Made by a program: the position numbers and the translations under genes
DNA from: Acetobacter thailandicus
GTDB lineage: Bacteria; Pseudomonadota; Alphaproteobacteria; Acetobacterales; Acetobacteraceae
Direction of reading: 5' to 3'
Assembly: GCF_011516655.1 (NCBI RefSeq)
Contig: NZ_WOSV01000003.1
Coordinates: 248,001-312,000, forward strand
Length of the DNA: 64,000 nucleotides
The notes under the pieces: generated by a model
What the model was told of the DNA's origin: nothing
What the model saw: the letters and a program-made list of their open reading frames with translations, nothing else
Database searches by the model: none
Shown: positions 19,661-27,703 of the stretch, in pieces
Position numbering within the stretch: position 1 is the first letter of the stretch
How the letters are laid out: every line of letters starts with the position of its first letter

Positions 19661-21428
19661 CAGCGAAAGCTGTCATGCTCACCTGGCACGAAAAATACCT
19701 TTATTTCTTATTGTCGCGCTGGCCTGTACCAGGCCCTCGCCACTCATGGCGCAAACCAGCGACGACGGACATAACCTGCCTTACACCCTCGGGTCAGCAA
19801 TTCAGACATCATCGCTGATACATAATACTTCAGGCGCAAACCTGTCTGTAATGCCTCCTGGTACAGAACACTCTGCCATGCAAAATTCTGCTAACAGCAT
19901 GGACTCTCTGTCCGGTGGGGCAAAACCCCCTTTCGTAATAACCGCCGCCCCGTCAGCCGATAACGCTATGCTCCGCGCTGTCATGGCAACGGCACTTGAG
20001 TTTCTGACCCCCCGCACGCTTGAATATCATTCAGCCAGGGAGTTCACTCTGTGGGGGCTGGGGGCACTAACAGCCCTTGACCCGACATTGTCCCTGCATA
20101 CTGATAAAAAAGAAATCAGTCTCATGGACGGGCAAAAAACGCTTTTTACTCAGCCTGCACCACCTGCCGCAGACAGTGCCGCATGGGTAGAGCTGGCTGT
20201 GCATTTTATAACGGCGGCACAGACCCATTCAGAAACTTTTCGTAAAATCAGCCAGGATGATCTCCTTCAAACCTTTTTTGATGAGCTGTTTAATCATCTT
20301 GACCCTTACTCACGCTATATCGGACCATCCCCTGCCAGCTCAGACCGGATAGCCCGTACCGGCGGTGAGGCCGATGCCGGTGTTACGCTTACTCACAAGG
20401 GCGGACATATCCTCATTAAAACGGTAAATGCCAACGGCCCGGCCTGGACAGCCTCTGTTGATGCAGGTGACAGACTGGTTGCCGTAGATGGCCGCTCAAC
20501 AGCCGGCCAGAGTGTAAAAACTGTTTCAGAATGGCTCAAAGGGAGTGAAGATTCCCTTGTACATCTACGCCTTCTCTCTCCAGGTCGTAAACGCAGCCAC
20601 GTTGTGTCTGTACGCAGGGCACGGGTACCGCCTGAAACAGTGTTTGCTTTTACCAGTGGCTCACTGCTTATTTTACGTATCACAGCTTTCTCCTCTGATA
20701 CTGCAGAAGAGATGAGCCAGTATCTCGACCAGGCGATGCAGGATACACATCTGCGCGGCATCATCATCGACCTCAGAGGAAACAGGGGTGGTGTACTGCA
20801 GCAGGCTGTCACGGCGTCTGCCCTTCTGCTCGATCACGGCGTTGCTGCAGTAACTGATGGCCGTGACCCGGAGGCTAATCATATCTGGGCGGTACAGGGT
20901 GGCGACATGACCAGCGGCCTGCCTATTGCAGTACTGGTGGATGGGCACACCGCCAGCGCGGCAGAAATTCTGGCTGCAGCCCTCGCAGACCATCACAGAG
21001 CCGTAATTATAGGCAGCTCAACCCTGGGGAAAGGCCTGGTACAAACCGTAGCCCAGCTGCCTAATAAAAGTGAGCTGTTCGTGACCTGGAGCCGCGTCAT
21101 GGCTCCGCTGGACTGGCCATTGCAGGGACTCGGCGTCATGCCACATATCTGCACAAGCCTCGGCGCCAGTGCCATTGCCCGGCAGGTGCATGCCCTGTCT
21201 CAGGGGCACCTTGAAAATAAACCAGCTCTTGAAGCCTCTCGATCAGCACGTTTCCCTATTTCGACATCAAACATCCTTTCCATTCGTAAAGCCTGCCCGG
21301 CAGCTCTGGGCAGAGACGAAGATACTGAGACCGCACAGATGATTCTCAATAATAAAGCCTGGTATAAAGCTGCCATTTCCGCTACCCCGGAGGATGCATC
21401 TCAGCAGGCAACGGCGACACATCAGTAA
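19515..21428 (+). CDS. S41-family C-terminal processing peptidase with PDZ domain
   Basis: This CtpA-like serine protease probably acts in the periplasm. A hydrophobic stretch with an export-signal look (KIPLFLIVALACTRPSPLMA) precedes the mature part. A PDZ domain lies at about residues 290-370 (DAGDRLVAVDGRS). The S41 domain shows the active-site serine in VDGHTASAAEI and the general-base lysine in STLGKGLVQT. I report the first ATG, 19515, which overlaps rnr by 146 bp. The only other common starts I see before the signal are GTG codons such as 19575, so the true start is uncertain. The stop codon overlaps the DUF1491 start by one base. Confidence 0.85.
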   Translation: MTTRTPYAPHYIPGLRFSLAVCSPWCSKQQTRQRECSLFSLIRQISPGDSESCHAHLARKIPLFLIVALACTRPSPLMAQTSDDGHNLPYTLGSAIQTSSLIHNTSGANLSVMPPGTEHSAMQNSANSMDSLSGGAKPPFVITAAPSADNAMLRAVMATALEFLTPRTLEYHSAREFTLWGLGALTALDPTLSLHTDKKEISLMDGQKTLFTQPAPPAADSAAWVELAVHFITAAQTHSETFRKISQDDLLQTFFDELFNHLDPYSRYIGPSPASSDRIARTGGEADAGVTLTHKGGHILIKTVNANGPAWTASVDAGDRLVAVDGRSTAGQSVKTVSEWLKGSEDSLVHLRLLSPGRKRSHVVSVRRARVPPETVFAFTSGSLLILRITAFSSDTAEEMSQYLDQAMQDTHLRGIIIDLRGNRGGVLQQAVTASALLLDHGVAAVTDGRDPEANHIWAVQGGDMTSGLPIAVLVDGHTASAAEILAAALADHHRAVIIGSSTLGKGLVQTVAQLPNKSELFVTWSRVMAPLDWPLQGLGVMPHICTSLGASAIARQVHALSQGHLENKPALEASRSARFPISTSNILSIRKACPAALGRDEDTETAQMILNNKAWYKAAISATPEDASQQATATHQ

Positions 21429-21766
21429 TGTCTGCACCACGACTACGAGCTGATATCGCTGCTAAAGCCATTCTGCGCGAAGCTGGCAGGGACGGACAAT
21501 CAGCGATGCTCATCCACAAAGGGGCATCCGAAGCTGGCAGTCTGCTGGTTGTTTTACTCGAACGTGATGGATCTGCTATGATTCTGTCTCAGACCCGTAC
21601 AACAAATGGTGATCCGGCATGGTTTTTTTCCAGCGGAGAAATACCTCTTACAGTTGAGGAGACAGGGCAGTACATTGACAGACAGAGACGGTATGACCCC
21701 GATTTATGGGTACTGGAACTCGAAGCGCCCGGTTTCAGATTACCATTTGAAGCAACTCTGGTATGA
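21428..21766 (+). CDS. DUF1491 family protein
   Basis: This small 112-residue protein matches the alphaproteobacterial DUF1491 family in length and pattern: an N-terminal PRLRADIAAKAILR helix, an alternating strand region, and the FSSGEIPLTVEET and QRRYDPDLWVLELE motifs. There is no signal peptide or membrane segment, so it is presumably cytoplasmic. Its function is unknown. It is translationally linked to the S41 peptidase through a TAATG overlap and closes the long plus-strand cluster. Confidence 0.85.
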   Translation: MSAPRLRADIAAKAILREAGRDGQSAMLIHKGASEAGSLLVVLLERDGSAMILSQTRTTNGDPAWFFSSGEIPLTVEETGQYIDRQRRYDPDLWVLELEAPGFRLPFEATLV

Positions 21767-21859
21767 AAATAATCGTTAAGAGTATATCATTTCAGCCACA
21801 CATGGAGGAACAACAGGGCAGATAATGAGAGTGTATCATAAAACAATTCCTCTCACCTG

Positions 21860-21920
21860 TTGCAGATCATGCAAGTTTACAGCAAGAAAGGCATAGCGGT
21901 TCTACAGACCGTATGCATAC
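21860..21920. promoter_or_regulatory. Palindromes upstream of the ompA-like gene
   Basis: Two inverted repeats lie within 110 bp of the start of the OmpA-type gene: TTGCA-N5-TGCAA at 21860-21874 and the perfect 10-mer GTATGCATAC at 21911-21920. Just after the second one TATTGT could serve as a -10 element. They are candidate protein-binding sites; the -35 box is unconvincing. Confidence 0.35.
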
Positions 21921-21969
21921 ACTATTGTTATAGGCCACTGAACAGTCAGTGCCAGTGCGGGAGAAAAAG

Positions 21970-23127
21970 ATGAAGCGGCGCCAAGATCTTCTCGGGCGGA
22001 CATTGCTTTCTGCGCCGCTGGCTGCTGCTGGCCTGTATCTGCTTAGCCTGGCTCCGGCCTGCGCACAGCCAGTGCAGGGCATTTATATTGGCGGCGAAGG
22101 CGGTGCGACTTTCAACCAGGATCAGCGCGTCCGCTCCTCACCTATGTTCCCCACCGGCCGGGATCGCTGGCGCACGGGCGGAACAGGCATTGGCTCACTC
22201 GGCTATGGACTGGGTAACGGCTTCCGTGTCGAGGTCGAGGGCGACTATCGCAGCATGGCTTATGAAAAATTCATATCGAGTGCTGTCAGCAGCAAAGCCG
22301 GCGGGCGCAGACAGACCTATGGCGTGATGGCCAATGCTTTCTTTGACATGGATGTCGGCCGTCCCTGGATTTTCCCATATTTTGGTGCCGGTATCGGCTA
22401 TGGCTGGACCAACATGCGCACCTCAGTGACAGCACCAGGGAACCAGTTCCGTCAGGGTATTGGCGGTACCTTTGGTAATTTTGCTTATCAGGGCATGTTC
22501 GGTCTGTCCTTCCCGTCACCCTGGGTTGTGGGACTTTCCCTCACAGCTGAATATCGTTTCTGGACTATGCTGGGTCCGCAATCGCACCATGCTGTTTCTA
22601 TCGGAACAGTAGGAGCCGATCAGACCAAGGCTTATAGTCTGGCTACAGGCAACAGGGACACCAAAACCGACTTCAATCACTCACTGATGCTCGGGCTGCG
22701 GTATGAATTTAACCCTGCACCGCCACCACCACCTCCGCCGGAAGAGGCGACTCCTGCTGCACCGGCACCTCAGGCAACCCGTAGCTACCTGATCTTTTTT
22801 GACTGGGATCGGGCAACTCTGACTGATAAAGCACGTTCAATCGTTTCTACTGCCGCGCAGGCCTCTACTCATACCAGCCTGACCCGGATTGTGGTTTCTG
22901 GTTATACGGATAATTCATCTGCTTTCCCGGGCCAGAAACGCGGAGCAGAGTACAACATGGCTCTCTCCATCCGTCGTGCAAATGCAGTCAAAGCTGAACT
23001 GATGCGCGATGGCGTACCTGGCGCTACAATTGATGTCCACGGCTATGGTCAGGCAGACCCTCTCGTTCATACAGGCCCGAACACAAGGGAACCTCAGAAT
23101 CGTCGGGTTGAGATCCTGCTCCGTTAG
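21970..23127 (+). CDS. Outer-membrane beta-barrel protein with C-terminal OmpA domain
   Basis: This 385-residue protein probably tethers the outer membrane to peptidoglycan. ATG at 21970 has GGGAG 6 bases upstream. A signal peptide (MKRRQ..., cut after PACA) is followed by a Gly-rich beta-barrel region (residues about 35-245, starting GIYIGGEGG), a run of seven prolines as a linker, and an OmpA/MotB-type peptidoglycan-binding domain (YLIFFDWDRATLT, VVSGYTDN, RRANAVKAEL, ENRRVEI-like NRRVEILLR). It has its own 200-bp upstream region containing palindromes, and the methyltransferase gene follows after 15 bp. Confidence 0.92.
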   Translation: MKRRQDLLGRTLLSAPLAAAGLYLLSLAPACAQPVQGIYIGGEGGATFNQDQRVRSSPMFPTGRDRWRTGGTGIGSLGYGLGNGFRVEVEGDYRSMAYEKFISSAVSSKAGGRRQTYGVMANAFFDMDVGRPWIFPYFGAGIGYGWTNMRTSVTAPGNQFRQGIGGTFGNFAYQGMFGLSFPSPWVVGLSLTAEYRFWTMLGPQSHHAVSIGTVGADQTKAYSLATGNRDTKTDFNHSLMLGLRYEFNPAPPPPPPPEEATPAAPAPQATRSYLIFFDWDRATLTDKARSIVSTAAQASTHTSLTRIVVSGYTDNSSAFPGQKRGAEYNMALSIRRANAVKAELMRDGVPGATIDVHGYGQADPLVHTGPNTREPQNRRVEILLR

Positions 23128-23142
23128 GCGCAACGGAATTTT

Positions 23143-24261
23143 ATGACATACCCTTCAGAGTTTGATATTTTTCTTGCCACAACACCAGGGCTCGAGCCGG
23201 TGTTGTGCAATGAAGTGCGCCTTAAAGGTTTTAAACAGGCACGCATTGTGCCCGGTGGCGTCACTATAAAAGGTGGCTGGCCAGAGGTGTGGCGTGCGAA
23301 TTTATGGATCAGAGGAACCAGTAAAATACTGGCTCGTGTGCTGTCTTTTCCTGCACGTCATCTGAGCCAGCTTGAACGCAGAGCGCAAACCTTCGAGTGG
23401 GGGAAGCTACTTCCTGCTGACAAACCTTTCCGTGTTGAGGCGACCTGTGCAAGATCGCGCATTTATCATGCTGGTGCTGCCAGTGAGCGTATTGCACGGG
23501 CTATCACAGCAAGTATGGGAGCTCCCGGCGCCGAAACGGCAGAAATTACCGTAAAAGCCCGTATTGAGGACGATATCTGCACGATCAGTATAGATACATC
23601 AGGAGAGCTTTTACATCGTCGGGGATCAAAAGAAGCTGTAAATCGTGCTCCGCTACGCGAAACACTGGCTTCTCTTTTCCTGATGCAATGCGGCTACACC
23701 GGTGCTGAACCGGTATTTGACCCGATGTGTGGGTCCGGCACTTTTATAATCGAAGCAGCAGAAATTGCCGCACGCCTGAACCCGGGACGCGCACGACATT
23801 TTGCCTTCGAACAGCTCGTGCCTTTTGACAAAGAGGCCTGGGAGAAAATGCGCGCTGTTAAAAGCGCACGTCTTCCTTCCTGCCGTTTTTATGGCAGCGA
23901 CCGGGATGCGGGTGCCATTGTCATGAGTGAGGCTAATGCAAAAAGAGCTGGCGTTGACAGCTATACAGCCTTTGCCTGCCAGCCTGTGAGCGAGATCTCT
24001 CCACCTGAGGGAGAGGCTCCTGGCCTGGTAATCTGTAACCCGCCTTATGGCACAAGGCTGGGTGACAAGACACAGCTGGCCGCACTTTACCGGGCTTTTG
24101 GCAACACGATGAAAGCCCGCTTTTCAGGATGGCGTGTCGCTATAATCACCAGCGAATCCAGCCTAGCGCATGCAACAGCTCTGCCATTTTTGCCGGTAAC
24201 GGCTCCGGTTCCTCATGGTGGCCTGAGAATCTCTCTCTACCAGACCAGGCCTCTGCCCTGA
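23143..24261 (+). CDS. THUMP-domain class I SAM-dependent RNA methyltransferase (RlmL-like)
   Basis: The 372-residue protein resembles the N-terminal (m2G2445) half of E. coli RlmL and related stand-alone 23S rRNA or tRNA guanine-N2 methyltransferases. The first 150 residues form a ferredoxin-like/THUMP RNA-binding region (TTPGLEPVLCNEV). The catalytic domain has the SAM motif FDPMCGSGTF, the acidic motif FYGSDRD and the amino-methyltransferase motif NPPYGTRL. It is a single-domain enzyme without the RlmK half, and the exact target base cannot be read from sequence. It follows the OmpA-type gene by 15 bp. Confidence 0.88.
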   Translation: MTYPSEFDIFLATTPGLEPVLCNEVRLKGFKQARIVPGGVTIKGGWPEVWRANLWIRGTSKILARVLSFPARHLSQLERRAQTFEWGKLLPADKPFRVEATCARSRIYHAGAASERIARAITASMGAPGAETAEITVKARIEDDICTISIDTSGELLHRRGSKEAVNRAPLRETLASLFLMQCGYTGAEPVFDPMCGSGTFIIEAAEIAARLNPGRARHFAFEQLVPFDKEAWEKMRAVKSARLPSCRFYGSDRDAGAIVMSEANAKRAGVDSYTAFACQPVSEISPPEGEAPGLVICNPPYGTRLGDKTQLAALYRAFGNTMKARFSGWRVAIITSESSLAHATALPFLPVTAPVPHGGLRISLYQTRPLP

Positions 24262-24277
24262 ACAGAGCTGAGGCCTG
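24246..24277. terminator. Hairpin at convergent ends of methyltransferase and cysK genes
   Basis: CAGGCCTC (24246-24253) pairs with GAGGCCTG (24270-24277), and the loop can add an inner CTCTG/CAGAG pairing. It overlaps the 3' end of the methyltransferase gene and lies 12 bp from the cysK stop. The T-run on the plus side is short (GTTTTC), so it is a moderate terminator candidate. Confidence 0.5.
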
Positions 24278-24288
24278 TATGATAGTTT

Positions 24289-25275
24289 TCAGAGCCCGTT
24301 AAACAAAGACGTTGAGAGATAACGCTCTGCAAAAGAGGGTGCAATAGCAACGATTGTTTTGCCTTTGTACTCATCTTTTTTCGCAAGCTGCAAAGCAGCA
24401 TGCAGACTTGCACCAGAGGAAATACCAACAGGAATGCCATCAAGACGGGCACAGCGCCGGGCTGCCGCAATTGCCTCACGCTCTGAGGTTGTCAGCACAC
24501 CATCAAGCGACTTTGTATGCAGCGTTGCAGGACAAAAACCAGGGCCAATGCCCTGAATACCGTGAGGTCCGGGCTCATCCCCATTCAGGATAGCGCTTTC
24601 TGTGGGCTCAACACCAAAAACCTGAAGACCTTTTTTACGTGGTTTCAGGCATTCTGCGATACCTGTAGCAGTACCTCCGGTACCTACACCAGCCACCACA
24701 ACATCTACCGCACCATCGGTATCTGCCCAGATCTCCTCAGCTGTTGTGAGAGCATGAATATGCGGGTTAACCGGGTTATCAAACTGCCCGGGCATCCAGG
24801 CATCCGGCATTTCCTCAATAATTTCATGAGCACGCGCTATAGCGCCCGCCATGCCTAAACGTGAGGGGGTCAGCTCAACCTGAGCGTCCATAAGGCGCAA
24901 CATGCGGCGGCGCTCAATGGATGCTCCCTCCGGCATGGTTACCACCAGGCGGTAACCACGCGCAGCTGCAACAAAAGCCAGAGAAATACCGGTATTGCCT
25001 GATGTCGGCTCGACAAGAACCGTCCGTCCAGGGCTGATGCGCCCTTCTTTCTCGGCCGCGAGTATCATAGCTGCCCCGATACGATCCTTAACGGAGCCGA
25101 GAGGATTGAAAAACTCGAGCTTGAGAAGAAGACGCGCCTGAAGTTCGTCCTCTTTTGTCAGATGCGGAACAGCGACCAGTGGTGTTCCGCCCGTAACATC
25201 AACAATAGACTCGTAAACCCGGCCACGAGGAGCTGCAAAACCATATTTTGCGGCATCAAGATCGGAAACGCTCAT
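24289..25275 (-). CDS. cysK: Cysteine synthase (O-acetylserine sulfhydrylase)
   Basis: CysK makes cysteine from O-acetylserine and sulfide using PLP. The 328-residue product has the PLP lysine in GSVKDRIG (Lys63), the substrate loop TSGNTGIS, the phosphate-binding GVGTGGTATG and the GISSGAS motif. ATG at 25275 has AAGG upstream. It is transcribed away from an Rrf2-type regulator gene, with a perfect inverted repeat in the 153 bp between them. Repression by that regulator, as in the CymR system of Gram-positive bacteria, is a reasonable inference. Confidence 0.95.
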   Translation of the reverse strand: MSVSDLDAAKYGFAAPRGRVYESIVDVTGGTPLVAVPHLTKEDELQARLLLKLEFFNPLGSVKDRIGAAMILAAEKEGRISPGRTVLVEPTSGNTGISLAFVAAARGYRLVVTMPEGASIERRRMLRLMDAQVELTPSRLGMAGAIARAHEIIEEMPDAWMPGQFDNPVNPHIHALTTAEEIWADTDGAVDVVVAGVGTGGTATGIAECLKPRKKGLQVFGVEPTESAILNGDEPGPHGIQGIGPGFCPATLHTKSLDGVLTTSEREAIAAARRCARLDGIPVGISSGASLHAALQLAKKDEYKGKTIVAIAPSFAERYLSTSLFNGL

Positions 25276-25320
25276 ATCACTGCCTTATTATTGTTGCCTG
25301 AATAAACCTGTTCTAATGAA

Positions 25321-25342
25321 TATAATACGAAATAAGTTCGTA
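25321..25342. promoter_or_regulatory. Operator-like inverted repeat TACGAA-N5-TTCGTA with overlapping -10 box
   Basis: A perfect inverted repeat (25326-25331 and 25337-25342, spacer ATAAG) lies in the divergent cysK/Rrf2 region. A consensus TATAAT (25321-25326) on the plus strand shares its last base with the repeat, and the reverse strand reads TATTAT across the same spot. Binding here would block promoters in either direction. The spacing and symmetry suit a dimeric winged-helix regulator. Confidence 0.6.
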
Positions 25343-25428
25343 GATAAACAGAGCATCCCCTGCTATAGGGGGGTTAGAGCAGCTTTTAACATTTTATTTC
25401 CTTTTTTACAGTGGAAGGATACCGGAAC

Positions 25429-25878
25429 ATGATTTTGCGCCGAGACCGGGCCATAACAGCAATTCTGATTATGCTGGATGTGGCTTTTTACGCCGGCCGT
25501 TCCGGCACTGTGAGTGCGGCTGATATTGCCGAGCGCTCAAGCCTGGCCCGCAGAGGAATTGAGCCTTTGCTACAGTCCCTCTCCCGTACAGGATTGCTTG
25601 AAAGCATACGCGGACCACGCGGCGGCTACAGACTCGGTCGTCCCCGGCGTGATATCTCACTGGTTGATATCATTGCAGCCGTCACTCAGGATGAACCAGG
25701 TCATGAAGATGGCCCACAGGGGCCACTCTTTGCAAAGGTCATAGACCCGACCTGGAAACAGCTTGATAAAGAAGTCACGACACAAATGAAAAAAACCAGC
25801 CTTGATGATCTGGTTAAAAAGACCGAAAGCGCAGGGCTCAAGCGGCCTTTAAATGAGCCTATTACTTTTTCCATCTGA
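25429..25878 (+). CDS. Rrf2-family transcriptional regulator lacking cysteines
   Basis: The 149-residue protein has the Rrf2 winged helix: a helix-turn-helix near residues 25-65 (VSAADIAERSSLARRGIEPLLQ is the recognition region) and a wing with the family signature GPRGGYRLGRP. ATG at 25429 has AAGGA 9 bases upstream. There is no cysteine in the whole protein, so it cannot hold an Fe-S cluster as IscR or NsrR do and is closer in type to CymR. It is divergent from cysK, which suggests control of cysteine synthesis, possibly through contact with CysK or O-acetylserine. The C-terminal 50 residues are charged and unlike the classical Fe-S members. Confidence 0.85.
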   Translation: MILRRDRAITAILIMLDVAFYAGRSGTVSAADIAERSSLARRGIEPLLQSLSRTGLLESIRGPRGGYRLGRPRRDISLVDIIAAVTQDEPGHEDGPQGPLFAKVIDPTWKQLDKEVTTQMKKTSLDDLVKKTESAGLKRPLNEPITFSI

Positions 25879-25922
25879 AAACTAAGACCCGCGCCCTGTT
25901 TTCACAATAAAACGCAAAAGGC

Positions 25923-25956
25923 CCGGCTTCCTCAGACCTGAGAATAAGGAAGCCGG
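25923..25956. terminator. Bidirectional terminator between Rrf2 gene and lipoprotein gene
   Basis: A perfect 10-bp stem CCGGCTTCCT (25923-25932) / AGGAAGCCGG (25947-25956) with a 14-nt loop lies between converging genes. On the minus strand it is followed by CCTTTTGCGTTTTA, on the plus strand by TTAATT. It fits best as the terminator of the minus-strand lipoprotein gene. Confidence 0.75.
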
Positions 25957-25971
25957 TTAATTGTACCTGAT

Positions 25972-26508
25972 TTATTTCTTAACCGGTGCATGACGGCGCA
26001 CAGGAGCTTTTGCTTTAACCGGTGCTTTCTCTGCCTGGGCCGGAACTACCGGCTTAGCTGCGACGACACCTGTCGCATCAACTTTCACTGAAACTTTCAG
26101 ATGCTGGCGGGCGCCACCTGCTGTCGGAATAAGAGTGACAACAAATTCGTCTGTACCGGCATAACCCAGAGTCGGTGTGTAGGTGATATGTGTATCGCTA
26201 TCCAGATCATAGATCAGCGCTTTACCGTGTTCTGGCACAGGATCAACACCAAAAGAGGCGTAAGCACCACCACCTGGCTGGGAGACTTTCAGTTCACACA
26301 GCCCGTCATCAGAGCGCACCGTCATGGTCGTTGAGAGCTGACCATCAGCACCAGCCGTTACTGGCGTTGTCGTACACACAGCTGATGTTTTCAGATACCC
26401 GAACGGATTAGGAGACCCGGCAGGCGCAGAAACAGAACCCGTGGTCGTCGCACAACCGGCAAGCATAGTACCCGACACTGCCAGCACAGCAAATTCTCGC
26501 AAGCGCAC
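25972..26508 (-). CDS. Putative lipoprotein with Ig/cadherin-like repeat and basic tail
   Basis: I do not recognise a named family. The 178-residue product starts at GTG 26508 with GGAG about 8 bases upstream. A lipoprotein signal with lipobox LAGC places the lipidated Cys at residue 19. The middle part contains ITYTPTLGYAGTDEFVVTL, a pattern common in bacterial Ig/cadherin-like domains. The last 40 residues are rich in Ala, Pro, Lys and Val and end in a basic segment (KAPVRRHAPVKK). The divergent neighbour at 26966 is also exported and also ends in a PVRR-containing basic tail. Confidence 0.75.
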   Translation of the reverse strand: MRLREFAVLAVSGTMLAGCATTTGSVSAPAGSPNPFGYLKTSAVCTTTPVTAGADGQLSTTMTVRSDDGLCELKVSQPGGGAYASFGVDPVPEHGKALIYDLDSDTHITYTPTLGYAGTDEFVVTLIPTAGGARQHLKVSVKVDATGVVAAKPVVPAQAEKAPVKAKAPVRRHAPVKK

Positions 26509-26965
26509 TCGTCAACTCCACTTAATTTTTTATCAGTTGTTAAAAATGCAGCCGCAACCATCCTGACATAACGCTTCAAATGATTGCCAGTCCAATTACA
26601 GAATACATAACTATTATGACCTCTGCACTTAGAACATCCGGAGCCAGGAAGAAAGAGCTTAAAAAAGCACTACCAGTATGAAACTGGCTGTTTTTGTTAT
26701 TTATGACATAATTTAGTCATAGCTGTTCTCTGTTTTCGTTCTGTTTTTCCCTGACAGCTATAAATGGGTTACTTTAAAAAAAACTTACAATGCGCACCAA
26801 ACACCATAGAAATAGAGTTAAAACATCTGTATGTTCCCCGACTAAATGCGCTATTCCGCGTCACCTGAAATTTTTAAAAAAACCATTTGTATGCTGAAAC
26901 AGATCTGTGCATCCCCTGTCAGACACGACAGAAATGCTGGTTCCAGTATATACCGGAGGAACCAT
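26509..26965. other. 457-bp AT-rich divergent intergenic region with palindrome
   Basis: No convincing gene is visible. A perfect inverted repeat TATGAC-N8-GTCATA lies at 26702-26721 and could be an operator. A weak hairpin (CCAGT/ACTGG, 26673-26687) followed by a T-rich run lies just before it. TTGCCA at 26584 with CATAAC 16 bp later resembles a plus-strand promoter. The region should contain the promoters of both flanking secreted-protein genes. Confidence 0.45.
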
Positions 26966-27496
26966 ATGTCTCGTTTTTCCCGTCTCCTGGCTGCCTGTGC
27001 TCTTACAGCTGGCATTCTGCACAGCTCTGGCAGCAGTTTTGCTGCAAACGCCTGCGGGCACTCTCCTGCTCATGAAGCATTTAACGTCCAGGCCCTGAAA
27101 AGTGAGCTGATGGTTACAGCACTCTCCTGCAGTGCTCAGGATAAATACAACTCATTTGTTGCAAAATTCCGCGGTAACCTGCTGGAAGAAGAAAAAAAGC
27201 TGAACACCTATTTCCGCGCGACCTATGGTCGCAACGCACAGCGCCAGCATGACGATTATATTACACAGCTGGCCAATGTTCAGTCAGAAAAAGGTCTGTC
27301 AGCAGGTACAATCTTCTGCATGCAGCGCGTTCCCATGTTTGACGAAGTCAATGCTCTGAGCAGCGCAGCCGACCTCGCTGCCTATACAGATGCAAAAGAT
27401 ATCACACAGCCAGCATCTTTCGAAACCTGTGCAGCACCTGCCTCAACCAAAGGTAAACGCCCGGTTCGCCGCGCAACCCGTACTGCTAAAAAATAA
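26966..27496 (+). CDS. Exported protein of unknown function with basic C-terminal tail
   Basis: The 176-residue product starts at ATG 26966, with CGGAGGA 5 bases upstream. A signal peptide (MSRFSRLLAACALTAG..., cut after SSFA) is followed by a mostly helical, Gln/Asn-rich domain with four cysteines in the mature part (in NACG, SCSA, FCMQ and ETCA) that could form two disulfides. The protein ends in GKRPVRRATRTAKK. I recognise no named family. An upstream in-frame extension of 40 codons is possible but has no ribosome binding site. The tail resembles that of the divergent lipoprotein. Confidence 0.8.
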   Translation: MSRFSRLLAACALTAGILHSSGSSFAANACGHSPAHEAFNVQALKSELMVTALSCSAQDKYNSFVAKFRGNLLEEEKKLNTYFRATYGRNAQRQHDDYITQLANVQSEKGLSAGTIFCMQRVPMFDEVNALSSAADLAAYTDAKDITQPASFETCAAPASTKGKRPVRRATRTAKK

Positions 27497-27703
27497 GATC
27501 TGTACCCACAGCCTTCGGCCTCATAATTACAGAGCACCGGAGGCGTGGTGACCTGCATTACCTTCCCCTGGGAAATGCATTTTTGTCAGAAACCTTCTGA
27601 TTATAGTGAAAATTTATTTCAGTTCACTTTTTGTTCCCGAATATTCCCCTTATACTCCCCCGACCTGACACCCTACGTTATTAATGCTGGACAGACCCCG
27701 ACC

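Noticed and set aside
25429-25878. IscR-type Fe-S regulator
   Set aside because: The protein has no cysteine residues, so it cannot bind the [2Fe-2S] cluster.
27545-27703. 53-codon N-terminal extension of ParE
   Set aside because: The segment is unlike ParE, lacks a ribosome binding site and contains a TATACT promoter-like box; MSDLF at 27704 fits the family start.
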